Positions 1 to 6,844 of a DNA stretch of 36,845 nt are shown in pieces. Source of the stretch: Candidatus Angelobacter sp. Gp1-AA117 (GTDB lineage Bacteria; Acidobacteriota; Terriglobia; Terriglobales; Acidobacteriaceae). The notes below the pieces were generated by a model. That model did not search any database and had not been told where the DNA came from. It saw nothing but the letters and a program-made list of their open reading frames with translations. The position numbers and the translations under genes were made by a program. Within the stretch, counting starts at the first letter, position 1, and every line of letters begins with the position of its first letter. The stretch spans positions 1 through 36,845 of the forward strand of contig QHVI01000051.1 of assembly GCA_003223515.1 (NCBI GenBank). Direction: 5' to 3'.

Positions 1-60
1 TGATTTTGGGGATAAAACAGACAAGACCATCCAGAGGGCCGGGAAAATACCAGCACCCTC

Positions 61-98
61 AAAGCCGCCTACAGCGGCGGTTTTCGCTTCGGCGAAAA
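61..98. terminator. Two adjacent hairpins at the outer left edge
   Basis: A GC-rich stem (GCCGC at 64-68 with GCGGC at 74-78) is followed by GGTTTT on the + strand. Directly after it comes a second stem, TTTTCGC (81-87) with GCGAAAA (92-98), closed by a TTCG tetraloop. The first hairpin looks like a rho-independent terminator for a + strand gene ending left of the window. On the - strand the pair lies just downstream of the tRNA-Pro tail and could end transcription there. Confidence 0.5.
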
Positions 99-122
99 CG
101 TCTGGATGTCATTGATTTTGAA

Positions 123-212
<90 letters not shown>

Positions 213-384
213 AAAAACCATAGTTTTCGCTAAAAGGCCTATAAAATCCGCCAAAATCGGGTGAAAATAGACAAATTCGTTTGATTACTTTGGTTACCCA
301 CAACAAAATATATCTAAGTTGTTGAAAATAATGGCCATCTACGATATGCTCAGAAGGCATCAGAATACTTAAAGACTTTGCGTA
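213..384. other. Non-coding stretch inside the left boundary
   Basis: This AT-rich stretch lies between the att-like repeat and the first candidate promoter. I see no credible coding frame and no strong hairpin. It would be a reasonable place for recombinase arm-binding sites, but no repeated motif is obvious. Confidence 0.4.
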
Positions 385-414
385 TTGACAGGGGTTCAGA
401 GTGATTAGTACAGT
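385..414 (+). promoter_or_regulatory. Candidate sigma-70-type promoter
   Basis: A perfect -35 box TTGACA (385-390) is followed, after 18 bases, by TACAGT (409-414), a fair -10 box. Together with the terminator at 750-780 it would define a transcript of about 360 nt covering the small frame at 418-735. Confidence 0.45.
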
Positions 415-417
415 GCT

Positions 418-735
418 TTGTCACCGCTTCGTCAATATCGGATAAGTCACTGGAGGTGTTGTACGTCGTCTCACCATGCTACTTTAAGGGCTGTAGGGCT
501 GTCATCTAAAGTCCAACCTCTAACACCAAATAACTCTGCTAAAACAACCGATCCTCCAGATGAGCTTGTTCTTGCAGGAGCAATGAGGTGCACTGGTCAG
601 CGACCAAAATCTCGGGAGGATGCTCGTAAACACTATCAGAGTTGCCTTAGGTGCCAAACTTGGGCCGCGAATAAGCTATTGGCTGCGGCTCATGCAAGAA
701 GTAGCGATAATTGGGCTACTCGGCGAAAGCGATAA
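418..735 (+). CDS. Possible small protein, function unknown
   Basis: A 105-codon frame begins with TTG right after a good promoter and ends 15 bases before a strong terminator. The second half (residues 40-105) has ordinary codon use and a CxxC pair (HYQSCLRCQTW) among basic residues, which could bind zinc. No ribosome site of note precedes the TTG, and an ATG about 55 codons in could be the real start. The alternative is a structured non-coding RNA, since ACTTTA and TAAAGT frame a possible stem at about 480-512. I recognise no family. The promoter and terminator argue that something is transcribed; that it is a protein is uncertain. Confidence 0.35.
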   Translation: MSPLRQYRISHWRCCTSSHHATLRAVGLSSKVQPLTPNNSAKTTDPPDELVLAGAMRCTGQRPKSREDARKHYQSCLRCQTWAANKLLAAAHARSSDNWATRRKR

Positions 736-749
736 CTTCTGATACTATC

Positions 750-780
750 AAAAGCCCTGACCTTGTGTCAGGGCTTTTTG
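750..780 (+). terminator. Rho-independent terminator
   Basis: The stem AAAGCCCTGAC (751-761) pairs fully with GTCAGGGCTTT (767-777), and the T run continues to 779. This is a textbook intrinsic terminator closing the unit at 385-735. The A-rich left arm might also work weakly on the other strand. Confidence 0.85.
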
Positions 781-807
781 CTTTTTGCGAGGACTTAATA
801 ACGAAAC

Positions 808-2259
808 ATGGCTAAGACGGTGCGTGCAATCATCCTTGGTGTTGGTGCTATGGGGTATCCAGCAATATTTGCGCTGATAGCAATCCGGGAGCATATCCGA
901 CAAAGAGGGATTGATCTACAAGTTGCTGCTCTCATAGATGTTGAACGCACCTTGGAAGATTCTCTGCGACAAATTGCGGGGGCCTTAGACCCATCTCCAC
1001 AGATCCGAATTTATTCAAAATCGGATCCTTTTGCTTTCTGGAGGGACTTGTCAGCATTTCGTGCTGACGAAAGCGAAATATTTCTCATTTATGACGCTAC
1101 TCCGGCATTCTTGCATTCAATAAACATGAGCGAAGCTGCCAGAACACCAAATACAATCTATTTGGGTGAAAAGCCCATAATTACATTGCCACAAGACCTG
1201 AATCTTGCAAGAGCATGCGGAAACGATATTTACTGTGACTTGATTGAAACAAAGAGTGTAGTCGGTTTAACCTTGTTGTCTCTCCTATCAAATAAACGTT
1301 TCCGAATTGATAATATGAAATTCTGGCGGCTAAATAGCTCTGGACTCCGAAAGATATACCAGCCTAGGGCGCGAGGAGGAGTTACTGGCGGTGCTTTATT
1401 TGATAAAGCTTTACATGATATCGGCTTATCAGTTTGTCTGACGCGGGAATTATTTGGAGCTGAACCGGAAGTTTCGATCAAAGACGCCGTTGCCTTCAGC
1501 TTCATACCGTGTCAGGATTCGAGTAATGATTTAGTGAAGCTCTTGCTTACCGGTGAAGATCATGGATGGAACAGAATAGCCAAAGGAGAAGATGACGAAG
1601 ATTTCGATCAATGGACTGCTGATTCAGCAGGTTACTCCGCGGTTGAATGGCGAGGTCAAGCGGGGGAACAGATAGAGGCAGAGTATTTTTTCAGTTGGAT
1701 TGGAGTATCTCAATTCGACGAACTGTCGGTGGGTGCTGGGCTGCCCAGTATTGAAGCGAAAATGAACGAGTTAGATTTGCCAAACCCTTGGTACAGCTCG
1801 CGCCAGGTGATCGCAGACGATAACGAACTAGCTTCGGGATCAAATAATGGCCAACTATTCCTTGAGGAAGATTGTCGGATTCTCATTCTGGATGGCCTGC
1901 TAGATGGAAAGAGGGATACTTTGGTTTGCAATTTTCTGTCCCGCCCAGGTATCCATCCCTGGATTTGGAGTAAGAATTTACGAAGCAACATCGCACTGTT
2001 GGAAGATGTGGCTTTCGGTTCAAATTCACTGGCCAGAGTTTTGGCCTCAGTTATCTTGGGAGAAAACGAATCGTATACGCTCGGGAAAGACGTATTCATC
2101 CAGAGTCATGAAATTGCCCTTGCAATGCGGAAGATATTTTGGCGCGATACGAAGTCGTTTGAAGAAGAATGGGAGCATGCAAGTGACGTATTTGGCAGAG
2201 CTTTAAACAAGGCACTCTATAAGCCGACGCCGACAAAGGCGAGCTACTTTAAGAAATAA
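808..2259 (+). CDS. Gfo/Idh/MocA-family oxidoreductase
   Basis: This 483-residue protein is predicted to be a cytoplasmic NAD(P)-dependent oxidoreductase. The N-terminus has the Rossmann turn GVGAMG (residues 11-16) after a hydrophobic strand. A GEKPI segment in the middle matches the EKP motif of the Gfo/Idh/MocA family, and GGALFDKALHDIGL matches the family's GG...D...H.D active-site region. Members usually act on sugars, inositols or biliverdin-like substrates. This one is longer than the usual 330-400 residues, with extra C-terminal sequence of unknown role. The ATG at 808 has a GAGG stretch about 15 bases upstream. It stands alone on this strand, between a terminator and a convergent leftward block, so it looks like cargo. 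Substrate unknown. Confidence 0.75.
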   Translation: MAKTVRAIILGVGAMGYPAIFALIAIREHIRQRGIDLQVAALIDVERTLEDSLRQIAGALDPSPQIRIYSKSDPFAFWRDLSAFRADESEIFLIYDATPAFLHSINMSEAARTPNTIYLGEKPIITLPQDLNLARACGNDIYCDLIETKSVVGLTLLSLLSNKRFRIDNMKFWRLNSSGLRKIYQPRARGGVTGGALFDKALHDIGLSVCLTRELFGAEPEVSIKDAVAFSFIPCQDSSNDLVKLLLTGEDHGWNRIAKGEDDEDFDQWTADSAGYSAVEWRGQAGEQIEAEYFFSWIGVSQFDELSVGAGLPSIEAKMNELDLPNPWYSSRQVIADDNELASGSNNGQLFLEEDCRILILDGLLDGKRDTLVCNFLSRPGIHPWIWSKNLRSNIALLEDVAFGSNSLARVLASVILGENESYTLGKDVFIQSHEIALAMRKIFWRDTKSFEEEWEHASDVFGRALNKALYKPTPTKASYFKK

Positions 2260-2284
2260 ACTTTTATTCTTGTTTGCACTTGTA

Positions 2285-2308
2285 AAAAAGCCTGCCGTTT
2301 TCCGGCAG
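2285..2308 (-). terminator. Intrinsic terminator for the leftward gene block
   Basis: GCCTGCCG and CGGCAGGC form a perfect 8 bp stem. Read on the - strand the hairpin is followed by a run of six T, so it ends leftward transcription coming from the coiled-coil gene at 2317-2553. On the + strand there is no T run, so the oxidoreductase gene has no terminator of its own here. Confidence 0.85.
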
Positions 2309-2316
2309 GCGATGCG

Positions 2317-2553
2317 TTAAGTAGCAGACTCAAGAACCTTCTTGGCTTTTTGCAGTTTTTCAAGCTGCTTCTCCTCTTTTTCCAGGTCTTTGCGCATCTT
2401 CGAGACACGCTCTTCCTGCTTTTGTATCAGGGAAAGCATGCTCTCGGCGGCATCCTTCTTGACCCAGGGTTTTCGCTTGGTGCTGCCGGATTCGGCGGCA
2501 GCACCCTGCTGTGAGGTTCCTGTTTCTGTTTGGCCTTTCTTCTGAGCCGTCAT
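2317..2553 (-). CDS. Small basic coiled-coil protein
   Basis: This 78-residue protein has a low-complexity N-terminus (Q, T, G, A, S) followed, from about residue 30, by a highly charged helix rich in K and E (MRKDLEKEEKQLEKLQKAKK) that should form a coiled coil. There is no signal peptide or membrane segment. The ATG is preceded by GAGGAGG at good spacing, which is strong evidence that it is expressed. It is the last gene of a leftward series before a clear terminator. No family recognised; a structural or DNA-associated accessory role is only a guess. Confidence 0.7.
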   Translation of the reverse strand: MTAQKKGQTETGTSQQGAAAESGSTKRKPWVKKDAAESMLSLIQKQEERVSKMRKDLEKEEKQLEKLQKAKKVLESAT

Positions 2554-2598
2554 GTATTCCTCCTCTTTGCTTTGTCTTACTACTTTGTTTCTCTTCGA

Positions 2599-2895
2599 TT
2601 ACTCGGCCCCGGAATTTTCTTCTGGGGTGATCTCCGGTTGCTCCTGTGGGGCGGCAGCCGAAGCATCATGGTTTTTGGTGCATTCCTGGGCTGCCTCCCG
2701 GCAGGGTCGACAGCTTTTAAAATTTAGGGATGGGTGGCGCTCCCTCTGCTCAAGCGTTGCGGCTCTGCGGCCCTTTGATTGAACTTCTGTGACCCGCTTT
2801 GCAGCTTTTTCAGGTGTGAGGTTGTGGCCAGCAGGCTCGTAATTTCCTGCTTCGTCAAAAGACAATACGAGTGTGAGATTGGTATTAGTCATCAT
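2599..2895 (-). CDS. Hypothetical small protein with CxxC motif
   Basis: This 98-residue protein begins with a strand-rich segment (TNLTLVLSFDEAGNYEPAGHNLTPEKAAKRV), then a basic stretch, then KSCRPCREAAQEC, where three cysteines could bind zinc. The C-terminus is acidic and proline-rich, likely disordered. A double ATG is preceded by GGAG at correct spacing. It lies 45 bp upstream of the coiled-coil gene and 51 bp downstream of the HipA-like gene, all leftward, so the three are probably co-transcribed. No family recognised. Confidence 0.65.
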   Translation of the reverse strand: MMTNTNLTLVLSFDEAGNYEPAGHNLTPEKAAKRVTEVQSKGRRAATLEQRERHPSLNFKSCRPCREAAQECTKNHDASAAAPQEQPEITPEENSGAE

Positions 2896-2946
2896 TTCTC
2901 CTTTGGTTTTGTTTCGGTTTGAGTTTTGGATGGAACGGACGAAAAG

Positions 2947-3759
2947 TTAATCCGTCCAGTTTGGGAAGGGGTTGCGTGAGGAAGTCCGGAAATTTGTGAT
3001 GAGGTCGCGGACAGAAGACCTGCGCCGGTAGAGGGTTTCTATCAGGCGAGACAGCCCTTCAGTATCTCCCTGATACCACTCCTCAGGAACCTCAGCGGCA
3101 ATCTTCCAGAGGTCGGCAATGTCAATCTGCTCTATCCGGGAGAGAACCGGCTCGAAGTTCTTCCAGCCCGTAACTCCCTTGTAGGCGTAATCGCGGTAAT
3201 AGATGCCCAACAGAGCCAAGTCAGGAAAACTCCACTCGGCCATATTGAAGCAGTGTCCTTGGTCAATGAGCGTCATGCGATAGAAGCGTTCTTTCGGGCG
3301 TTTAACAAAAACCGCTTGGCGTCCATCGCTGTTTCCTGTCCACTTGTCGAAGGCAAGAACCCGCGTAAGGTCCTCCCGGTTACTGACTCTCTCAAAAAGC
3401 ACCTCAGGCAGATAATCGAAAACATGGTCCTGCCAGGGATCGGCCACATACCGGGAAGCAAGCTGAAGTCCGGCTGCACATGGAAGGGAGTTGCCTGCAT
3501 CTTCAATCCTTAATTCAGGTGAGTGAGTGATGAGCCAATCGGATACGTCAATCACTCTTACCTCTGGCATGGAAAGGCCGAGAAGAGTGCCGATTCTTGT
3601 GCCCATGTATTCACTTGCCAAAACGCGGAGGTGCTGCGGGTTGTTTTTAAATTTGGTGATGTAAAAGTTGTTGTCGGATGCACGGAGCAGATGGGATTGT
3701 GACCCTCCGCGCATTCGGCGTATGTGCTGGACTGCGGAAATGGTTTGAACGGAGTTCAT
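2947..3759 (-). CDS. HipA-like kinase (HipA_2 type)
   Basis: This 270-residue protein resembles the short HipA-like kinase group (HipA_2), not full-length HipA of about 440 residues. The start GGSQSHLLRASDNNFYITKF looks like the glycine-loop and lysine region of a kinase fold. The segment DKWTGNSDGRQAVFV fits the family's catalytic D..GN.D motif, and LIDQGHCF fits the metal-binding aspartate. HipA proteins phosphorylate targets such as Glu-tRNA synthetase and act as toxins, but the targets of HipA_2 proteins are not known to me. No HipB-like antitoxin is adjacent. The AGGAGG upstream lies 19 bases from the ATG but only 7 bases from an in-frame CTG, so translation may start five codons earlier. 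Confidence 0.75.
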   Translation of the reverse strand: MNSVQTISAVQHIRRMRGGSQSHLLRASDNNFYITKFKNNPQHLRVLASEYMGTRIGTLLGLSMPEVRVIDVSDWLITHSPELRIEDAGNSLPCAAGLQLASRYVADPWQDHVFDYLPEVLFERVSNREDLTRVLAFDKWTGNSDGRQAVFVKRPKERFYRMTLIDQGHCFNMAEWSFPDLALLGIYYRDYAYKGVTGWKNFEPVLSRIEQIDIADLWKIAAEVPEEWYQGDTEGLSRLIETLYRRRSSVRDLITNFRTSSRNPFPNWTD

Positions 3760-3835
3760 CGTTGCGAGCAGGGGAATTCCTCCTTGATGTTTGGTCTGAA
3801 ATAAAGCGGGAAAGGGCTGGATCAGGGGGCGATCT

Positions 3836-4183
3836 TCATTTGCGAAGCCGTCTTTTGTTTTTCTTTACTCTCTTTTTGCGGTTCTCCTCTGACGATTCCG
3901 TCTCCATTCCATTGCGGGCTTGGTACACACGGCGAAGTCGCTCGTAATAGCGGCTGTTCCCAAGTTCCCGCTCATTGGCGGTATTGGTCAGCTCCTCATT
4001 CGCAAGCGCACGGATTTCTTCAAGCATGAACTGAAAACCCCGTAGCGAGTCCTTATGGAATATGTTGAAACTCATCAGGTGTTCGAGACCTTGCACCGTC
4101 TCCTCGAACGAGCGGTTCAACTCAGAGATGGCGTGGTAGACCGGATAGCGCACCGGCAGGAGTTTTGTGGGAGCGGCGTTCAT
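3836..4183 (-). CDS. Hypothetical protein upstream of the HipA-like kinase
   Basis: This 115-residue protein has a mostly helical body (PVYHAISELNRSFEETVQGLEHL...LEEIRALANEELTNTANERE) and a very basic C-terminal tail (KKRVKKNKRRLRK) suited to nucleic-acid binding. AGGAGG lies just before the ATG. It sits 57 bp downstream of the integrase gene and 76 bp upstream of the HipA-like gene in the same direction, so it is probably part of the integrase transcription unit. I do not recognise a family; an accessory factor of recombination is possible, without direct evidence. Confidence 0.65.
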   Translation of the reverse strand: MNAAPTKLLPVRYPVYHAISELNRSFEETVQGLEHLMSFNIFHKDSLRGFQFMLEEIRALANEELTNTANERELGNSRYYERLRRVYQARNGMETESSEENRKKRVKKNKRRLRK

Positions 4184-4240
4184 AGTAGCCTCCTTTGCTA
4201 AGGCACGAATTGGCGTTTTTGAAATGAAACTTGGAAGGGA

Positions 4241-5311
4241 TTACTGGATTAGCGCTGCTGGTTGGGTTGGGATTGAAGTCGGGACAGGCGCGGCTTGGAT
4301 TTCTGCGGGTGTATTTCTCTCGCGCTCAGCCCACATTTCAAGCTTGCTGATTGCTTCTCGCAAGGTGGGAAGTTCGATTTGGCTATAGAGGTCGTTGGTG
4401 TCTTCATTACGGCTGTGGCCCATCAGTTCCATGCGCACGTCCTTGATCACCCCCGCCTCGATCAGGCGGGAGTTGAAGGTGGTACGCAGGTCTTTGAAGC
4501 GGAAGCGCCGGATGCCTGCTTTGCGAATCGCGGTCGCCCAGGCAGTCTTCACGCTCCTGATTGGCTCTTCGCCGAATGTGAAGATCAGGCCGCGCGACTT
4601 GCGTTCCTTACTCAGTAGTTCGACCATCCGCTTTGTAAGGGGAAGTTCTCTCGATTCTCCTTCGGCGGTCTTCGATCTGGTTACGACAAGGACTTTTCTA
4701 AAAAAGTCTATGTCCTCGAAGCGTTCTGAAAGGATTTCACCGCGGCGCATGCCAGTGTCCAGGGCGCAGACGATGATTTTTGCTAGGTGCGGGCTGGCTG
4801 CAGCAAGAAGCTGATCTTCTTCCCCAACATTCATGATCGGACGCTTAATGCGCCGGGCACGCGCAAGCCTGCTGCGGGCCAGGGGATTTGCTGCAAGGAT
4901 TCGCTCTTCCACAGCCCAGAAGAGAACATGCCTTATGACCTCAACATCGCGGTTGATCGTCGTTTCGGTCAGTTTCTTTTGCCTGTGCCGGTGCTGGCGA
5001 TAACGGATCATCTCGTTTTTGGTAATCTCGCCAATCGGCTTTTGGGCAAAATACGGCAAGAAAGCTTTTGAGCGTTCGATATGAAAGGGCTTGACATCCG
5101 CGCCTGCAAGGAAGCGGGCAAAGAGTTCTCCGAAGCTCATTTCGGGATTTAGTTCTGCGGGTCTTGATTTCTTCAGCTCAAGCTCGATCTTGTGCTTGCG
5201 ATCAAAATCCTCAGCTTTCCGGATTTTGTCGGTTCCGGTAGAAAGGGCATAGCGGATGCCGTCCTGCCAGATGTAGCTCCAATACACATTTCCACGTTTG
5301 TATAGACTCAA
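4241..5311 (-). CDS. Tyrosine recombinase (phage-type integrase)
   Basis: This 356-residue site-specific recombinase is the likely enzyme for integration at a tRNA gene. The N-terminus resembles an arm-binding domain (YKRGNVYWSYIWQDG), followed by a SAM-like core-binding region (about 60-150) and the catalytic domain. Catalytic residues visible are R189 (GMRRGE), K214 (RSKTAE), K273 with R276 (FKDLRTTF), H299 (LMGHS) and Y309 (DLYSQI). The first histidine of the usual HxxR box is replaced by lysine, a variation seen in active members. The start is TTG at 5311, chosen because AGGAGG precedes it by six bases. It overlaps closely with the zinc-ribbon gene upstream. Confidence 0.92.
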   Translation of the reverse strand: MSLYKRGNVYWSYIWQDGIRYALSTGTDKIRKAEDFDRKHKIELELKKSRPAELNPEMSFGELFARFLAGADVKPFHIERSKAFLPYFAQKPIGEITKNEMIRYRQHRHRQKKLTETTINRDVEVIRHVLFWAVEERILAANPLARSRLARARRIKRPIMNVGEEDQLLAAASPHLAKIIVCALDTGMRRGEILSERFEDIDFFRKVLVVTRSKTAEGESRELPLTKRMVELLSKERKSRGLIFTFGEEPIRSVKTAWATAIRKAGIRRFRFKDLRTTFNSRLIEAGVIKDVRMELMGHSRNEDTNDLYSQIELPTLREAISKLEMWAERERNTPAEIQAAPVPTSIPTQPAALIQ

Positions 5312-5323
5312 TTTGTTCCTCCT

Positions 5324-5467
5324 TTATTTGTGCTCTCCAGGGCGGTAGGTTTTGCCGCAGGAAAGGCAAAGGACCGTCTCGTCGTCCTCCTGCCAGACGA
5401 GATAGTCAACGCGGCTTTCGCAGCAATACGGACAGGACTCATAGACCAACTCGGCTTCAAGCCTCAT
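5324..5467 (-). CDS. 47-residue zinc-ribbon protein
   Basis: This small gene encodes a 47-residue protein with two knuckles, ESCPYCCESR and TVLCLSCGKTY, separated by an acidic strand region: a compact zinc ribbon. Such proteins often act as small transcription or recombination accessory factors. Its ATG at 5467 overlaps the stop of a 10-codon frame (ATGA arrangement), and its stop lies 12 bases before the integrase start, so that the integrase ribosome site overlaps its end. This spacing implies translational coupling across all three frames. Confidence 0.65.
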   Translation of the reverse strand: MRLEAELVYESCPYCCESRVDYLVWQEDDETVLCLSCGKTYRPGEHK

Positions 5468-5496
5468 CGGTCATAGCAGTTGCTCCATAAAGTCAT
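5464..5496 (-). CDS. 10-residue leader peptide with strong ribosome site
   Basis: The best ribosome site of this region (AAGGAGGA) stands before an ATG at 5496 that opens a frame of only ten codons (MTLWSNCYDR). Its TGA overlaps the ATG of the zinc-ribbon gene by 4 bases. The zinc-ribbon gene has no good ribosome site of its own, so it is probably translated by coupling from this leader. A single-base sequence error joining both frames is the alternative. Confidence 0.45.
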   Translation of the reverse strand: MTLWSNCYDR

Positions 5497-5601
5497 GGAT
5501 TCCTCCTTAGGTTTTTGCTTAGGGTTTCGGATCGGGCAGGTCTGCCCGAGGGCGGGATGCGAAAACAGACGATGGTACAAGCTCAGTATGCGGGTGTTGA
5601 A

Positions 5602-5628
5602 AAGCCTAATACCCGGATATCCGGGCTT
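5602..5628 (-). terminator. Possible terminator or dyad after the mobility operon
   Basis: A perfect 14 bp palindrome CCCGGATATCCGGG (5612-5625) overlaps the stop of the zinc-ribbon membrane gene. An outer AAGCC/GGCTT pairing is an alternative fold. Downstream on the - strand there is only a short TTTT, so it could be a weak terminator or a protein-binding dyad. Confidence 0.35.
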
Positions 5629-6031
5629 ACCTTCTCCGCCTTAAGCGAAGCATCAGGCGAATCAGGAAATACGGGACATGCATGAAGAGAAGCCAGGTCA
5701 GACCGAGCAGAAATCCGATGAACATCAGGATGAGCAGACGGGAAGAATTCACGAAGATTTGAATGAGGAAATATCCGAAGTAAATGATGGAAAAGAACAG
5801 CAGAGCAAGCCCCGGAACAACTCCAGTAAGGAACATCAATGGCCTAAACCAAAACGGCGGCTTCGGCTGGGGCTGGCTTAAATCTCTGGAGCCGCACCTG
5901 GAACATGCCTCCGCTCTTCTGTCATTGGGGTGCAGCCTCGGGCAAAACTTTGTGTTGTAACTGAGGCCGCAAGTATTGCAGAACAGCGGGGTTCCTCCGG
6001 TAAAGCGGCCGCAGTGGTAACAGATGCGCAT
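5627..6031 (-). CDS. Zinc-ribbon membrane protein
   Basis: This 134-residue protein has an N-terminal double zinc ribbon: C4, C7, C18, C21, then C30, H34, C43 and C46. A proline-rich linker follows, then two hydrophobic helices (about 66-90 and 95-120) and a basic end (RLMLRLRRRR). The ribbon therefore probably sits on the cytoplasmic face of the inner membrane. It is the last gene of the leftward mobility operon, 6 bp after the replication-relaxation gene. Similar ribbon-plus-helix proteins occur in many contexts, so the function cannot be deduced; a membrane anchor for a transfer complex is a speculation. Confidence 0.7.
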   Translation of the reverse strand: MRICYHCGRFTGGTPLFCNTCGLSYNTKFCPRLHPNDRRAEACSRCGSRDLSQPQPKPPFWFRPLMFLTGVVPGLALLFFSIIYFGYFLIQIFVNSSRLLILMFIGFLLGLTWLLFMHVPYFLIRLMLRLRRRR

Positions 6032-6037
6032 GTATTT

Positions 6038-6844
6038 TCAAATTAATGATTGTGGAACACCTCCTTCCGGGCGCAGCCACGGGACTTGCCAGAAGCCGCA
6101 AGCTTTGAGATTTTCAAGCGTGGTGAAATAAAAGAGCTTGGATGTAAGTTTTCCAACAGCTTCCCTCAGTGACTGCATCCGGCGCTCCGACGAAGTTACG
6201 ACCAAAACTCCGAAGCGTGAATGCCCAAAGAGGCGTTCAAATTCACCTGTGGCGGCAAAGCCCAGGTACTCTTTTACCTTTTTATTCCATACCGGGATGC
6301 CTTCTGTCCCCAGATCGACCTCAAGGTACATCGGGCGAATGGCTTCGTTTGAATGAATTTCAAAATATGCATCGGGGATAACAGGGCAGGCGGGGGAAAG
6401 TGCTTGTTTGAATACCTGCCAGCGCCTTACCTCGCCGCCCTCTATATATGAATGTGCGGCGCAGTAGACCTCATTGATTGCAAGCTGGTGAGCAACAAAT
6501 TTGTCCCCAATCAGGAAGGAATCTGAAGGACGGCTGAGTCCATTGGGAACCGTTCCTATGAGTTCTGCCCCTTTCTTGGAGAGACAGTAAATAGCTTTTT
6601 TGCCGCCCAGGGTGCTTACAAAAAAGAACCGTTTTAGGATTCCTGCGCGGCTGAGTTTCAAAAGGCGCGTGTTAACCCGGCTCGTGGAATTAAAGCCGCA
6701 AATCTTAGCGGTCTGGTTTCGGTCTATGATCCGGAGCAGGGACAGGGCGCGAAGGAGTTCCAAATCCCGCTTCTGCAAAATCAGGTGTACCTCACTGCCA
6801 GTCTTCGAGGTTTTGGCTGGTGGTCTGTTTTGGAGTTCTTGCAT
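6038..6844 (-). CDS. Replication-relaxation family protein
   Basis: This 268-residue protein fits the replication-relaxation family: an N-terminal winged helix (LLRALSLLRIIDRNQTAKICGFNSTSRVNTRLLKLSRAGILKRF), then a domain with PDAYFEI and MYLEVDLGTE, a D...E-x-D pattern reminiscent of nuclease folds, then HSRFGVLVVTSSERRMQSL. The family occurs on plasmids and integrative elements and has been linked to plasmid replication and relaxation. Its biochemistry is poorly known. The start overlaps the end of the coupling-ATPase gene by 53 bp, and there is no clear ribosome site, so it depends on coupling. The pairing with a TraG-type ATPase is a recurring arrangement. Confidence 0.75.
   Translation of the reverse strand: MQELQNRPPAKTSKTGSEVHLILQKRDLELLRALSLLRIIDRNQTAKICGFNSTSRVNTRLLKLSRAGILKRFFFVSTLGGKKAIYCLSKKGAELIGTVPNGLSRPSDSFLIGDKFVAHQLAINEVYCAAHSYIEGGEVRRWQVFKQALSPACPVIPDAYFEIHSNEAIRPMYLEVDLGTEGIPVWNKKVKEYLGFAATGEFERLFGHSRFGVLVVTSSERRMQSLREAVGKLTSKLFYFTTLENLKACGFWQVPWLRPEGGVPQSLI

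Noticed and set aside
385-780. tmRNA, RNase P RNA or 6S RNA
   Set aside because: No tRNA-like ends, tag sequence or conserved core of these RNAs was found in the unit.
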